Part shown: positions 16,713-25,863 of the stretch, in pieces
How positions within the stretch are numbered: position 1 is the stretch's first letter
Layout: each line of letters starts with the position of its first letter
NCBI RefSeq assembly: GCF_000026045.1
Contig: NC_007426.1
Location: forward strand, 558,001 to 622,000
From: Natronomonas pharaonis DSM 2160
GTDB lineage: Archaea; Halobacteriota; Halobacteria; Halobacteriales; Haloarculaceae
Length of the DNA: 64,000 nt
Direction of reading: 5' to 3'
Program-made: the position numbers and the translations under genes
The notes under the pieces: model-generated
Told to the model about the DNA's origin: nothing
Databases searched by the model: none
Seen by the model: only the letters and a program-made list of their open reading frames with translations

Positions 16713-17612
16713 ATGGAGGTTTCGGTCGTCGTTCCGACGCTGAACGACCGCGAGGAGCTCCGCGGCTGTCTCGATGCGCTGGCCGCGGAGTCGCCCGCTG
16801 AAGTCGTCGTTGTCAACGGCCCCTCGACCGACGGGACAAGCGGGATGGTCAGAGACCGCGACGATGTCGCGGTGTTGGTCGAAGTCGACGACCGGAACGT
16901 CAACGCCGCCCGAAACGCCGGGCTCGACCGCGCCCGCGGCGATGTCGTTGCCTTCGTTAACCCCTCGCTCACTGTCGAATCCGGCTGGCATGGGGCAGTT
17001 GTCGATGCACTGTCGGACGCCGACGCCGTCACGGGCCCAACCCATGAACAGCTACAGGCCGGCGTCGCCACCGATACCGCCGAATCGCGGCGCATCCGAG
17101 GTCGGACGGTCACCTACTTCAACGGCGGCAACGTCGCGTTTACCGACGAGACGCTCGAAGACATCGATGGCTTCGACGAACGGCTCGATGTCGGCGGCGC
17201 ACGCGATGCTGCCCATCGAATCGCGGGGGTCGACCGCGAGGTCGCGTGGTCCGCAGAGATGTGCGTCGCCAGGGAGGCGGCTGCCGATGGCGGCCGGACT
17301 GAGCGAGGCTGGCGAAGTCGGTACCGGTCGCTTACCTACCGGCTCGCAAAGAACTACGGTCCACATCCCACCGTTGTCATCCGGACGCTCCGCCACGCGC
17401 TTGACGATGCTGCTTCCGCCTTCCGCGATGTCGCTCGCGGCGATGCGAAGCCGACAGTGTGGCTCGGCAACGGACGTGATGTCGCCGTCGGCGGTGTCTC
17501 CGGATTCACGGACGGCCTCCGTGCCCGGTATGCCGACCGCTCGCCGGCCCGAAACCCCGCCGGCTGGTCGGACCGCACCGACCGTGCGGTCGCTGTCTAC
17601 GACCGTCGGTGA
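16713..17612 (+). CDS. Family 2 glycosyltransferase
   Basis: A 299-residue GT-A fold enzyme with no evident transmembrane anchor. The nucleotide-binding start SVVVPTLNDREEL (3-15), VVNGPSTDGT, and the acceptor-side segment VTYFNGGNVAFTDETLEDIDGFDERL are typical of GT2. The usual DxD is replaced by NPS in VVAFVNPSLTVE at about 85-95, which is a departure from the canonical metal-binding motif. It probably adds a sugar to a lipid or protein glycan at the cytoplasmic membrane face; donor and acceptor are unknown. Confidence 0.85.
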   Translation: MEVSVVVPTLNDREELRGCLDALAAESPAEVVVVNGPSTDGTSGMVRDRDDVAVLVEVDDRNVNAARNAGLDRARGDVVAFVNPSLTVESGWHGAVVDALSDADAVTGPTHEQLQAGVATDTAESRRIRGRTVTYFNGGNVAFTDETLEDIDGFDERLDVGGARDAAHRIAGVDREVAWSAEMCVAREAAADGGRTERGWRSRYRSLTYRLAKNYGPHPTVVIRTLRHALDDAASAFRDVARGDAKPTVWLGNGRDVAVGGVSGFTDGLRARYADRSPARNPAGWSDRTDRAVAVYDRR

Positions 17613-17721
17613 CCGACCGGCCGGAGCCACTGCCCGCTCCATCACCGTGATATCCGACCCGGTATCAACCCCTGTCCGAAATCGGGGGTATCACCGCCCC
17701 GTCTCCCGGCTGTTGCGGTAG

Positions 17722-17730
17722 TTTTATATA
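17722..17730 (+). promoter_or_regulatory. TATA-like box of the thermosome gene
   Basis: TTTTATATA, one of the strongest TATA matches in the window, centred about 32 bp before the ATG. Haloarchaeal chaperonin genes are heat-inducible; no further heat-shock element was recognised here. Confidence 0.55.
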
Positions 17731-17757
17731 GAACCGCTGACGACATATCGAACGAAC

Positions 17758-19338
17758 ATGTCACAGCAGATGCGCCAGCGGCGCGGACAGCCGCTTTTCA
17801 TTCTCAGCGAAGATTCGGAGCGTACCCGCGGCAAGGACGCTCAGTCGTCGAACATCACCGCCGGCAAGGCGGTCGCCGAGTCCGTACGGACCACGCTCGG
17901 TCCACGCGGCATGGACAAGATGCTCGTCTCCGACTCCGGCGACGTCGTCATCACGAACGACGGCGCGACCATCCTGCAGGAGATGGACATCGAGCATCCG
18001 GCCGCGCAGATGATCGTCGAAGTCGCCGAGACACAGGAAGAAGAAGTCGGCGACGGCACGACGACCGCGTCCGTGCTCGCCGGTCAACTGCTCGCACAGG
18101 CCGAAGACCTCATCGAAGACGATGTCCACCCGACGACCATCGTCGAAGGGTATCAGGAAGCCTCCCGGCTCGCACTAGAGGCAATCGAAGACCAGACGCT
18201 CGGCGGCGACGTCGAGGATGACGACCTCATCTCCGTTGCCGAGTCCTCGATGACCGGCAAGGGAACCGGCGACATCGACGCCGAAGCGCTCGCCGAGACG
18301 GTCGTCGGGGCCGTCCAGCAGGTTCGCACCGACGACGGCGTCGACCGCGACGCGATCTCGCTTCGGACCCAGACTGGTGCGGGCGCATCCGCGACCGAGC
18401 TCGTCGAGGGCGTCATCAGCGAAGAAGAGCCGCTCCACGAGGACATGCCCCGCGAGCTTGCGGACGCCTCCGTTGCCGTCCTCGACCTCGATATCGAGGT
18501 CGCCGAGGCCGAAATCGACGCCGAGTACGACATCTCCAGCGTCGACCAGCTCAACGCCGCCATCGAGGCCGAAGAATCCGAGCTCCGTGGCTACGCCCAG
18601 ACTATCGTCGACGCGGGCATCGATGTCGCCTTCGTCACCGGCGATGTCGACGATGTCGTTGCTTCCTACCTCGCCAAGGACGGTGTCCTCGCGTTCGACT
18701 CCGTCGACGACGACGAGGCCCGCTCCATCGCCCGCGCGACGGGTGCGAGCTCGGTCGCGACCCTCAGCGACATCGAGGCAGACGACCTCGGTAACGCCGA
18801 CACCGTCTCCGTCGAGACGTTCGGCGACGACGAACTCGCCTTCATCGAAGGCGGCGCGGCAGCCGAGACCGTCACCGTCTTCGCACGCGGCGGCACCGAA
18901 CACGTCGCCGACGAGCTCGAACGCGCTCTACAGGACGCTCTCGATGTCGTCACCGCAGCCATCGATGCCGGCGGTGTCGTCCCCGGTGCCGGTGCGACGG
19001 AAATCGCCGTTGTCGACCACATCCGCTCCAGCGTCGCCAGCGTCGAGGGTCGCAAGCAGCTCGCCATCGAAGCCTTCGCCGACGCCGTCGATGTCCTGCC
19101 GCGAACGCTCGCCGAAAACACCGGCATGGACCCCATCGACACGCTCGTCGAGCTTCGTTCGACCCACGAATCCGAGGGTCGTGCGGGCCTCATCAGCGAG
19201 GGCCAGTCCGGCAACGTCGGCGACCCGGTCGAACACGGCATTCTCGACCCTGCCGCAGTCAAGCGGGAAGCCATCGAGTCGGCCACCGAGGCTGCGACGA
19301 TGATCGCCCGCATCGACGACGTCATCTCCGCCGAGTAA
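17758..19338 (+). CDS. Thermosome (group II chaperonin) subunit
   Basis: A 526-residue subunit of the ATP-driven cytosolic folding chamber. Equatorial motifs are [34 protein letters not shown] and [12 protein letters not shown]. The apical part contains [14 protein letters not shown], and the C-terminal equatorial part has [28 protein letters not shown] and [14 protein letters not shown]. The tail ends at [10 protein letters not shown] and lacks the Gly-Gly-Met repeats usual in the main haloarchaeal subunits. It also departs from them at several positions, so it may be the divergent third paralogue (Cct3-like) rather than Cct1 or Cct2. A strong TATA box lies just upstream and a T-run follows the gene. 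Confidence 0.95.
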   Translation: MSQQMRQRRGQPLFILSEDSERTRGKDAQSSNITAGKAVAESVRTTLGPRGMDKMLVSDSGDVVITNDGATILQEMDIEHPAAQMIVEVAETQEEEVGDGTTTASVLAGQLLAQAEDLIEDDVHPTTIVEGYQEASRLALEAIEDQTLGGDVEDDDLISVAESSMTGKGTGDIDAEALAETVVGAVQQVRTDDGVDRDAISLRTQTGAGASATELVEGVISEEEPLHEDMPRELADASVAVLDLDIEVAEAEIDAEYDISSVDQLNAAIEAEESELRGYAQTIVDAGIDVAFVTGDVDDVVASYLAKDGVLAFDSVDDDEARSIARATGASSVATLSDIEADDLGNADTVSVETFGDDELAFIEGGAAAETVTVFARGGTEHVADELERALQDALDVVTAAIDAGGVVPGAGATEIAVVDHIRSSVASVEGRKQLAIEAFADAVDVLPRTLAENTGMDPIDTLVELRSTHESEGRAGLISEGQSGNVGDPVEHGILDPAAVKREAIESATEAATMIARIDDVISAE

Positions 19339-19379
19339 CCCCCTATCGCTGTCCGACCGCCGTCGGCCCACCGACGAAT

Positions 19380-19390
19380 TCCGTTTTTTC
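19380..19390 (+). terminator. Possible oligo-T terminator after the thermosome gene
   Basis: A run of six T (CCGTTTTTTCC) about 45 bp after the stop codon. Archaeal RNA polymerase terminates at such T-runs; no stable hairpin precedes it. Confidence 0.35.
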
Positions 19391-19448
19391 CGGCGCTGTT
19401 GCCCCGTAGAGCCGGATTTTTGTATCACTAAAGAATGTACTAGCGTGG

Positions 19449-20657
19449 ATGCAGTTGTTTGAGGACGCCCGGCTCGCGCTTGAGGGACTCGCGACGACCG
19501 AGGCACGGCTAGCAGTCAGTGCTATCATCGCTATTGTCGCCATCATCGTTGCGACAGCCGTGTTACCACGCATCATCCGTCGAATCGTCGACGCAGTTGA
19601 CCACCAGCTAGAGACGGCTGATGAGGAGAGTTTCGCTACGGCCGTCGATGAAGCGGTCCAGTTGCCCTTCCCGACACGCCTCGTTGTCCGGACGCTTCAG
19701 ACGGGCATTACCGTCGTCGTCGCGCTGGTTCTGCTAATCGTTTGGGGGTATCTCGACATCGCCCGGCTTGTCGCTGCCGTCCTCGCCGACGCGCTCCCGA
19801 TTCTCGGCCGGCTGCTGCTGTCTATCGGACTGCTTGCGGCCGGTATCGTCGGCACCCGCGTTCTTGAGACGGAACTCGAATCGATGACTGCCGACTCGGA
19901 GTTCGTCAACCAGCACCAGCAGGGCGTTCTCTACCGGGTTCTGCAGATAACCGTCTTCACTGCTGTCGGCCTGGCGGCGCTTTCGCTCTGGGATTTCAAC
20001 CTCGGTGGACTGCTTGTCGGTGCCGGCTTCCTCGGTATCGTCGTCGGGATGGCTGCCCGACAGACGCTCGGCTCGATGATTGCCGGCTTCGTGCTGATGT
20101 TCTCCCGACCGTTCGAAATCGGTGACTGGGTCGTCATCGGCGACGAGGAGGGTATCGTCACCGACATCACTATCATCAACACCCGGCTTCGGAGCTTCGA
20201 TGGCGAGGAGATAGTGATGCCGAACGACGCCGTCTCGGACGGCACCGTCATCAACCGAACCCGCCGCGGTCGCCTCCGGCTTCGGACTGAGGTCGGCATC
20301 GACTACGAGGCCGACATCGAGCGGGCTGAACAGCTCGCGGCCGAAGCGATGGCGTCTGTCGATGAGGTCGCCCCCGGCCCGAAGCCGCAGGTCGTACCGA
20401 CGGCCTTCGGCGACTCGGCGGTGGTTCTGGAGCTCCGATACTGGATTCGCGACCCGAGCGCCCGCAAGAAGTGGCAGACGAAACAGGCAGTCGTCCGTAC
20501 CGTCAAACAGCGCTTCGACGACGCCGGTGTCGACATCCCCTATCCGCATCGGACGCTCGATAGCCGCCCCGGCTTCGCTGTATCTGGGGCAACCAATGCG
20601 AGTGCTCCCTCCCCTGAAGCCCGCGATAGCGATGGCACCCCCAGCCGCGAGGAGTAA
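19449..20657 (+). CDS. MscS-type mechanosensitive ion channel
   Basis: A 402-residue membrane protein that would open under membrane tension and release solutes on osmotic downshift. Hydrophobic segments lie near residues 18-40, 78-100, 112-135, 158-178 and a pore helix region at about 182-215 (GLLVGAGFLGIVVGMAARQTLGSMIAGF). The beta domain follows with FEIGDWVVIGDEEGIVTDITIINTRL and MPNDAVSDGTVIN, both typical of MscS. The C-terminus is Ala/Ser/Pro-rich and probably disordered. Confidence 0.92.
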   Translation: MQLFEDARLALEGLATTEARLAVSAIIAIVAIIVATAVLPRIIRRIVDAVDHQLETADEESFATAVDEAVQLPFPTRLVVRTLQTGITVVVALVLLIVWGYLDIARLVAAVLADALPILGRLLLSIGLLAAGIVGTRVLETELESMTADSEFVNQHQQGVLYRVLQITVFTAVGLAALSLWDFNLGGLLVGAGFLGIVVGMAARQTLGSMIAGFVLMFSRPFEIGDWVVIGDEEGIVTDITIINTRLRSFDGEEIVMPNDAVSDGTVINRTRRGRLRLRTEVGIDYEADIERAEQLAAEAMASVDEVAPGPKPQVVPTAFGDSAVVLELRYWIRDPSARKKWQTKQAVVRTVKQRFDDAGVDIPYPHRTLDSRPGFAVSGATNASAPSPEARDSDGTPSREE

Positions 20658-20702
20658 CCCTCGCCCCGCGAGTTTTTGGCCCCGCCGGACGAGCACCCGC
20701 AC

Positions 20703-21425
20703 ATGGGACGACTCGACGACGAGACGGTCATCGTCACCGGCGCGAGCCGGGGACTCGGCGCATCGATGGCGAAACGGTTCGCCCGCGAGGGCGCAAACAC
20801 CGTTCTTGCGGCCCGCAGCGAAGACCAACTCGCGGCTGTCGCCGACGAAACCGACGGCGAGACGCTCGTCTGCCCGACCGACGTGACAGACGAAGCGTCC
20901 GTCGCGGCGCTCGTCGACGCGACGGTCGACGCCTACGGCGACCTTACTGGTCTTGTCAACAACGCCGCCGTCGGACTACTGAGCCTGTATGACGAACGGC
21001 GCCAGACGACCGACATTGATGCCGACGACTGGCGGCTCATAATGGAGGTCAACGCGACCGGCCCCTTCCTCTGTTCGAAGCACGCCGTTCCCGAGATGGA
21101 GGCGGGCAACATTATCAACATCTCGTCAGGGCTCGGCCGCCGCGGTGAGGCTGGCTGGGCTCCGTACGTCGCCTCAAAGTGGGCGCTGGAGGGCTTTACC
21201 CGCACTCTTGCCGACGAAGTCGCTCCGGAAATCAACGTCAACGCCCTCGACCCCGGCGGCCGCGCCAAGACCGGCTTCTGGGACCACCTTTCGGCGGACG
21301 AGCAGGCATCGATACTGCCCGCAGACGTGATGGACGACGCAGCAGTCATGCTCTTGGCGCAGGGCCCCGGCGGCGTCACTGCTGCGTCGCTGCCGGCACA
21401 GGACTGGGAGGACCGCCTCGGATAG
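20703..21425 (+). CDS. Short-chain dehydrogenase/reductase
   Basis: A 240-residue classical SDR. Rossmann motif TGASRGLGA at 12-20, NNAAVG at 86-91, catalytic Ser141/142 (INISSGLG), Tyr155 and Lys159 (YVASK). The Arg in AARSEDQL favours NADP(H). The start ATG 20703 is chosen because GTTTTTGG is centred 27 bp upstream and because the Rossmann motif then falls at the usual distance from the N-terminus. The substrate is unknown. Confidence 0.9.
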   Translation: MGRLDDETVIVTGASRGLGASMAKRFAREGANTVLAARSEDQLAAVADETDGETLVCPTDVTDEASVAALVDATVDAYGDLTGLVNNAAVGLLSLYDERRQTTDIDADDWRLIMEVNATGPFLCSKHAVPEMEAGNIINISSGLGRRGEAGWAPYVASKWALEGFTRTLADEVAPEINVNALDPGGRAKTGFWDHLSADEQASILPADVMDDAAVMLLAQGPGGVTAASLPAQDWEDRLG

Positions 21426-22073
21426 TCAGGCCGGTTCGCTCTCGCTTTCGGTGTCGTCGCTGTGGTCCTGTTCGTTGCTTCCACCGTCGCTCTCCGGCTC
21501 GCTGGCGGCTGCTGATTCGTTGCCGGGGGTCGGCTCGTCGTTGGACGTCTTTCGCTTTCGGTCGGCCGCCAACTCGCGGTCGATGTCGTCTTCGAACGCC
21601 GACACCGCCTCCACGGTGACGACGTTGCCGCCGCCGGGGTCGATGACCATTACTTTTTCACCCTCCCCGATTTCGCCGTCGAGCGCCCGGGCCTGATAAT
21701 ACGGGTTGAACCCGCCCGAATCGAGTTTGATTTCGCCGTCGTCTTCGGTTACCCGCTGTGTAACGCGGCCGGTCTGTCCCTGCAACGACGAGGAGTCGCT
21801 GGTTTGGCCGCTTCCCTTGCCGCCGTAGAAGTCGAACTGCCGGTAGCCGTATAGGGCTGCGCCGCCGGCGACGAGAACGACCGCCGCCAGCACCAGCGGT
21901 AGCGCAGCGCCGGGTAACACGCCCCCAACGAGGAGCCCGACAAGCCCCGCGGTGAGCAACGCGACGCCGACGACGATAAAGTGTGCCCCGGGTGCGAACC
22001 CCTCCATCACCATCAGCACCGCTCCAACCAATACGAGCAGGAACGGTACCGAGTACCCGAGCAGTTCAGCCAT
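21426..22073 (-). CDS. NfeD-like membrane protein
   Basis: A 215-residue protein with about four transmembrane segments in residues 5-85, followed by a soluble OB-fold domain (LQGQTGRVTQRV ... GEKVMVIDPGGGNVVTVEAV) typical of NfeD proteins. These usually act with stomatin/SPFH proteins in membrane organisation or proteolysis; no SPFH gene is next to it here. The last 50 residues are an acidic Ser/Glu/Asp tail. It converges with the upstream dehydrogenase gene with no gap. The start ATG 22073 leads straight into the first membrane helix. Confidence 0.83.
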   Translation of the reverse strand: MAELLGYSVPFLLVLVGAVLMVMEGFAPGAHFIVVGVALLTAGLVGLLVGGVLPGAALPLVLAAVVLVAGGAALYGYRQFDFYGGKGSGQTSDSSSLQGQTGRVTQRVTEDDGEIKLDSGGFNPYYQARALDGEIGEGEKVMVIDPGGGNVVTVEAVSAFEDDIDRELAADRKRKTSNDEPTPGNESAAASEPESDGGSNEQDHSDDTESESEPA

Positions 22074-22184
22074 ACTCTCAGGTAGGGCCGCCCCGCGGTT
22101 AATGCTTCTGACGCCCCCACCTCTGGCCGGCACTCTCTTCGCGTTGGGCACGCTCGTGGCTGACTGGCCGGTACGCCGGGCCTG

Positions 22185-22397
22185 TCAGCCGACGAACAGC
22201 CGCGATATGATAAAGAGCGTGAACCCGACCCCGAGCAGAACGAAGAAGACGTTTTCGAGTGATGGGTCGCCGGCCGCAATCGGTTCGGTCTGTCGGCGCT
22301 CGCGTTCGGCGTCCGCCTCGGCTTCGGCCTCCCGCTCTTCGATGTCTTCGAGCGTGTAGGCCCACTCCTCGTCGGGCGGCTCCTCGCTGTCGCTCAT
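22185..22397 (-). CDS. Small tail-anchored-type membrane protein, 70 residues
   Basis: The N-terminal 45 residues are strongly acidic and partly helical (LEDIEEREAEAEADAERERR). A single hydrophobic segment, about 50-67 (VFFVLLGVGFTLFIIS), sits at the very C-terminus before RLFVG. This is the topology of a tail-anchored protein. It lies just upstream of the NfeD-like gene on the same strand (about 110 bp). I do not recognise the family. Confidence 0.65.
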   Translation of the reverse strand: MSDSEEPPDEEWAYTLEDIEEREAEAEADAERERRQTEPIAAGDPSLENVFFVLLGVGFTLFIISRLFVG

Positions 22398-22596
22398 ACC
22401 CCTTGGTAGTGCTGACAGCCGCAAATGGCTGTCGGGTCTGTCCCTCCTTCCGTTGGCAGCCGCCGCAGGACGTATCCGACGCTCTCGTCTGCACATGTCG
22501 GGGGCTTTCGCTCTGTCTGTGGTCTGATAGTAGCCAATCGGGTAGGTCTCACACAACAGAACGGATAGAGCGAGACGCCGTTGCCGGCTCTAACGG

Positions 22597-24693
22597 CTAC
22601 TGAACCTTCGTTCCCGGCTCGGCGTCTTCCAGCGTCGTCAGGAGGTCGGCCTGTTCGCCCGCGGCCAGCAACATCCCGTTGGACTCGACGCCGAAGAGTT
22701 CGGCTTTTTCGAGATTGGCGACGACGACGATTCTCGTGCCCGAAAGCGAGTCGAGGTCGTGGAGCTGTTTGATGCCGGCGACTATTTGGCGGGTTTCAAC
22801 ACCGATGTCGACCGCCAGTTTGGCGAGGTCGTCGGCCCCTTCGATGGGTTCGGCTTCGAGCACCTCCGCGACCCGGATATCGAGGTCTTGGAAGTCTCCG
22901 AAGCTGATTCGCTCGTCGGCGACCGGTTCGAGGTCGGCAGCCGGCGGTTCCTCGTCTTCGTCTTCCCCTTCTTCGTCGCCGGCGTCTGCTGCCTCGATGC
23001 GTTCTTCGAGCTGCCGGTTTAGCTCCTCGATGCGGTCGTCTTCGAGCTTCTCGAAGAGTTCGTCCGGCTCGTCGAACGCCTCCGGCGGCGACTCCAGCGC
23101 CGCACCGAGTTCGGCGTCGTGAACGCTGCCGTCCTCGCCGAGTTGGTCCCACAGCGCCGCTGCCTTCCCCGGCAACACCGGCTCGGCCAGCACCGCGATG
23201 GCTTTCGCGATCTGGACGCAGTCGCGGATGACCTGTCGGGCCTTCTCGGGGTCGTCGTCGGTGAGCTTCCACGGCTCGTGGCGCTGGATGTACTCGTTGC
23301 CGAACGTTGCGAGTTCGACTGGTGCGCGGCCGAGGCCGCGGACCCGATAGTCGTTGACCGCGGTCCGGAAGTCGGCCATTGCGGCCTCGATTTCGTTTCT
23401 GACCTCGTCGCTGACCGCGGCATCGGGCGTGCCGCCGTAGTTCCGCTCGGCGAACAGCAGCGACCGATACAGGAAGTTCCCGAGGGTCCCGACCAGTTCG
23501 CTGTTGGTCCGTTCTTGGAGCCCGTCCCACGAGAAGTCGACATCGGCAGTGAACTCGCTGCCGGTGATGATGTGGTACCGGTAGAGGTCCGGGTGCAGCC
23601 CAGACTCGATGTAGTCGTCGGCCCAGACGGCGCGGTTCCGCGACGTCGAGAAGGCGTCGCCGTCGAGGTTGACGAAGCCGCAGGCCATCACCGCCCGCGG
23701 CTCGTTGAAGCCAGCCCCCCGCAGCATCGCCGGCCAGAAGACGGTGTGGTGTTGGATGATGTCGTGGCCGATGATGTGGACAATTTCGCCGCCCTCCGGC
23801 GGGACGCCGTCTACCTGATTCTTCCAGACGGCTTCCCAGTCGTACTCGTCGCGTCCGACCTGCTCGGAGTACTGCTTTGTCGAGGAGACGTACTCGATGG
23901 GCGCGTCAACCCACACGTAAAGGACGAGGTCTTCGCCGCTTTCGTCGCCGTCGGCGGGGTAGTCGATGCCCCAGTCCATGTCCCGCGTGATACAGAGGTC
24001 CTGTAGCTCGCCCTCTATCCACTCCCGTGGCTGGTTTTGGGCGTTCTCGGTGCCTTCGAGTCGGTCGATGAAGCCGCGCAGGTACTCCTGGAAGTCAGAC
24101 AAGCGGAGGAACTTGTGGGGCCGAGTGCGGTACTCGGCGGGATTGCCGGTGATGGTCGAGACGGGGGCTTCTATCTCGCCGGGTTCGAGGTGGCGCTGAC
24201 AGCCCTCGTCGCATTCGTCACCGCGGGCTTTCTCGCCGCAGTACGGACAGGTCCCCTCGACAAAGCGGTCCGGGAGCGGCTGGTCGGCCTCGGCGTCCCA
24301 TGCGACTTCGATTTCCTTCTCGACGACGTGGTCGTCGTCTATCCACGAGCGGACGAACGACCGCGTCATCTCGGTGTTGGTCTCGTCGTGGGTGTGGCCG
24401 TAGTTGTCGAACTCGATGTTGAACTGTGGGAACGTCTCTTCGTATTGCTCGTGGTATTCGACGGCGAAGGATTCGGGGTCGACGCCTTCCTCGGCGGCGT
24501 TGACCGCGATGGGCGTGCCGTGCATGTCCGAGCCGCTGACGAAGGCGACCGACTGGCCGAGGCTCTCAAGCGCCCGCGCGTAGGCGTCGCCGCTCACGTA
24601 CGTCCGGAGGTGGCCGACGTGGAGGTCACCGTTGGCATACGGGAGCCCACAGGTGACAACCGCCGGCGTCTCGGTCGGAAACTCCTCGTGCAT
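22597..24693 (-). CDS. metG: Methionyl-tRNA synthetase with C-terminal EMAP/Trbp domain
   Basis: Charges tRNA-Met with methionine. The 698-residue class I enzyme has the HIGH-type motif HVGHL at 22-26, a zinc knuckle (CPYCGEKARGDECDEGC near 150), and in place of KMSKS the sequence AFSTSRN. The anticodon-binding helical domain follows. The last 110 residues form a tRNA-binding OB fold (FGDFQDLDIRVAEVLEAEP ... GIKQLHDL) after a Glu/Asp-rich linker of about 40 residues. Having the OB domain fused rather than as a separate protein is one of the known archaeal arrangements. Confidence 0.96.
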   Translation of the reverse strand: MHEEFPTETPAVVTCGLPYANGDLHVGHLRTYVSGDAYARALESLGQSVAFVSGSDMHGTPIAVNAAEEGVDPESFAVEYHEQYEETFPQFNIEFDNYGHTHDETNTEMTRSFVRSWIDDDHVVEKEIEVAWDAEADQPLPDRFVEGTCPYCGEKARGDECDEGCQRHLEPGEIEAPVSTITGNPAEYRTRPHKFLRLSDFQEYLRGFIDRLEGTENAQNQPREWIEGELQDLCITRDMDWGIDYPADGDESGEDLVLYVWVDAPIEYVSSTKQYSEQVGRDEYDWEAVWKNQVDGVPPEGGEIVHIIGHDIIQHHTVFWPAMLRGAGFNEPRAVMACGFVNLDGDAFSTSRNRAVWADDYIESGLHPDLYRYHIITGSEFTADVDFSWDGLQERTNSELVGTLGNFLYRSLLFAERNYGGTPDAAVSDEVRNEIEAAMADFRTAVNDYRVRGLGRAPVELATFGNEYIQRHEPWKLTDDDPEKARQVIRDCVQIAKAIAVLAEPVLPGKAAALWDQLGEDGSVHDAELGAALESPPEAFDEPDELFEKLEDDRIEELNRQLEERIEAADAGDEEGEDEDEEPPAADLEPVADERISFGDFQDLDIRVAEVLEAEPIEGADDLAKLAVDIGVETRQIVAGIKQLHDLDSLSGTRIVVVANLEKAELFGVESNGMLLAAGEQADLLTTLEDAEPGTKVQ

Positions 24694-24747
24694 ACTTCTG
24701 TTTGGGTACCGTCAGGGGTAAAACACTCCCGTTCTCGCCGGACCACC

Positions 24748-25800
24748 CTACGCGAGGCGGTCGAGGTCTGTGAGGAACTCTTCGAGCATCGAACGGGTGA
24801 CGTGTGGCATACAGACGATTCGGGCCTCGTCGGCCTCGGTTCTGGAGAGCCGCCAGCCGCGCTCCCGGAGGTCGGCAACGAGGTCGTAGGGAAGGTCCAT
24901 CGCCACGATCGGCAACACCGGATCGACGACGTCGAAGCCGCGGCTCTCGACTTCGGCCGCCAGCCAGTGGGCGTTCGTCTGTGCGGTTTCGTACTGCTGC
25001 CGATAGCCGTCCCGCCACAGTTCGTCCATCACCGCCGCCGCGCTGGCGACGCCGGCACCGCTTCGGGTGCCGGTCAGCGTCACCTGCGAGGTCGACTCCA
25101 AGTACGGCGTGTCGATGGCCAGTTCATCGAGCAGTTCCGGGCCGCGGGCCAACAGCCCACCGGCCGGCACCGCGGCCTGCCCCATCTTGTGGGGGTCGAT
25201 GGTCATCGTGTGGATGTCCGCGTCGTCGAAATCCCACGCGTGCTCGGTAAACGGGAGGACGAAGCCGCCCCACGCGGCGTCGACGTGACAGAGCGCGCCG
25301 GCGTCGGCGGCCATGTCGGCCAGCGCCGGAATCGGGTCGACACGGCCGTACTCGGTCGTGCCTGCGACGCCGACGACCAGCGCGGTGTCGCTGTCGATGA
25401 GTTCGGCGACACCGTCGAGGTTCGCGCGGTAGTCCTCAAGCGGCGCAGTTCGAAGCTCGACGCCGAGGATGTCGGCAGCCTTCCGGAACGAAAAGTGCGC
25501 CGACGCCGGCGCGACGAAGTTCGGTGTCCGCGTATCGGCTCGGTTCCGGGCGATGCGGACCGCTTGGATGTTCGCTTCGGTGCCGCCGGAGGCGATGTAT
25601 CCTGCGGCGTCGGGGAGCCCGGCGACCTCGCCGAGCATATCGACGGCCTCGCGTTCGAGTTTCGAGACCGTCTCGTAGGTTCCGGGGTCGCCGGGGTTCG
25701 TCGCGAGGAAGCGCTCTGCCGCCTCGCGGGCCGCCGGATGCGGCTCGGTACACATCGACGACAGCACCCGAGAGAACTCCTGCGGTTCGGCCCGCTGCAT
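24748..25800 (-). CDS. mfnA: L-aspartate/tyrosine decarboxylase, MfnA family
   Basis: A 350-residue PLP enzyme. In haloarchaea, which lack methanofuran, it most likely makes beta-alanine from aspartate for coenzyme A. His102 in [10 protein letters not shown] stacks on PLP, Asp174 in CHVDAAWGG binds the pyridine nitrogen, and Lys205 in TIDPHKMGQ forms the Schiff base. ATG 25800 is preferred over an upstream in-frame start at 25812 because a TATA-like box is centred 27 bp before 25800. Confidence 0.9.
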
Positions 25801-25823
25801 ACCGCTTTCCAATCGTTCGCGTT

Positions 25824-25831
25824 GTTTATGA
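25824..25831 (-). promoter_or_regulatory. TATA-like box of mfnA
   Basis: TCATAAAC on the minus strand, 27 bp upstream of the ATG at 25800; it decides the start. Confidence 0.5.
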
Positions 25832-25863
25832 GTTGTGTTTTCAGCTGTTTGCTGCCGGACGGG

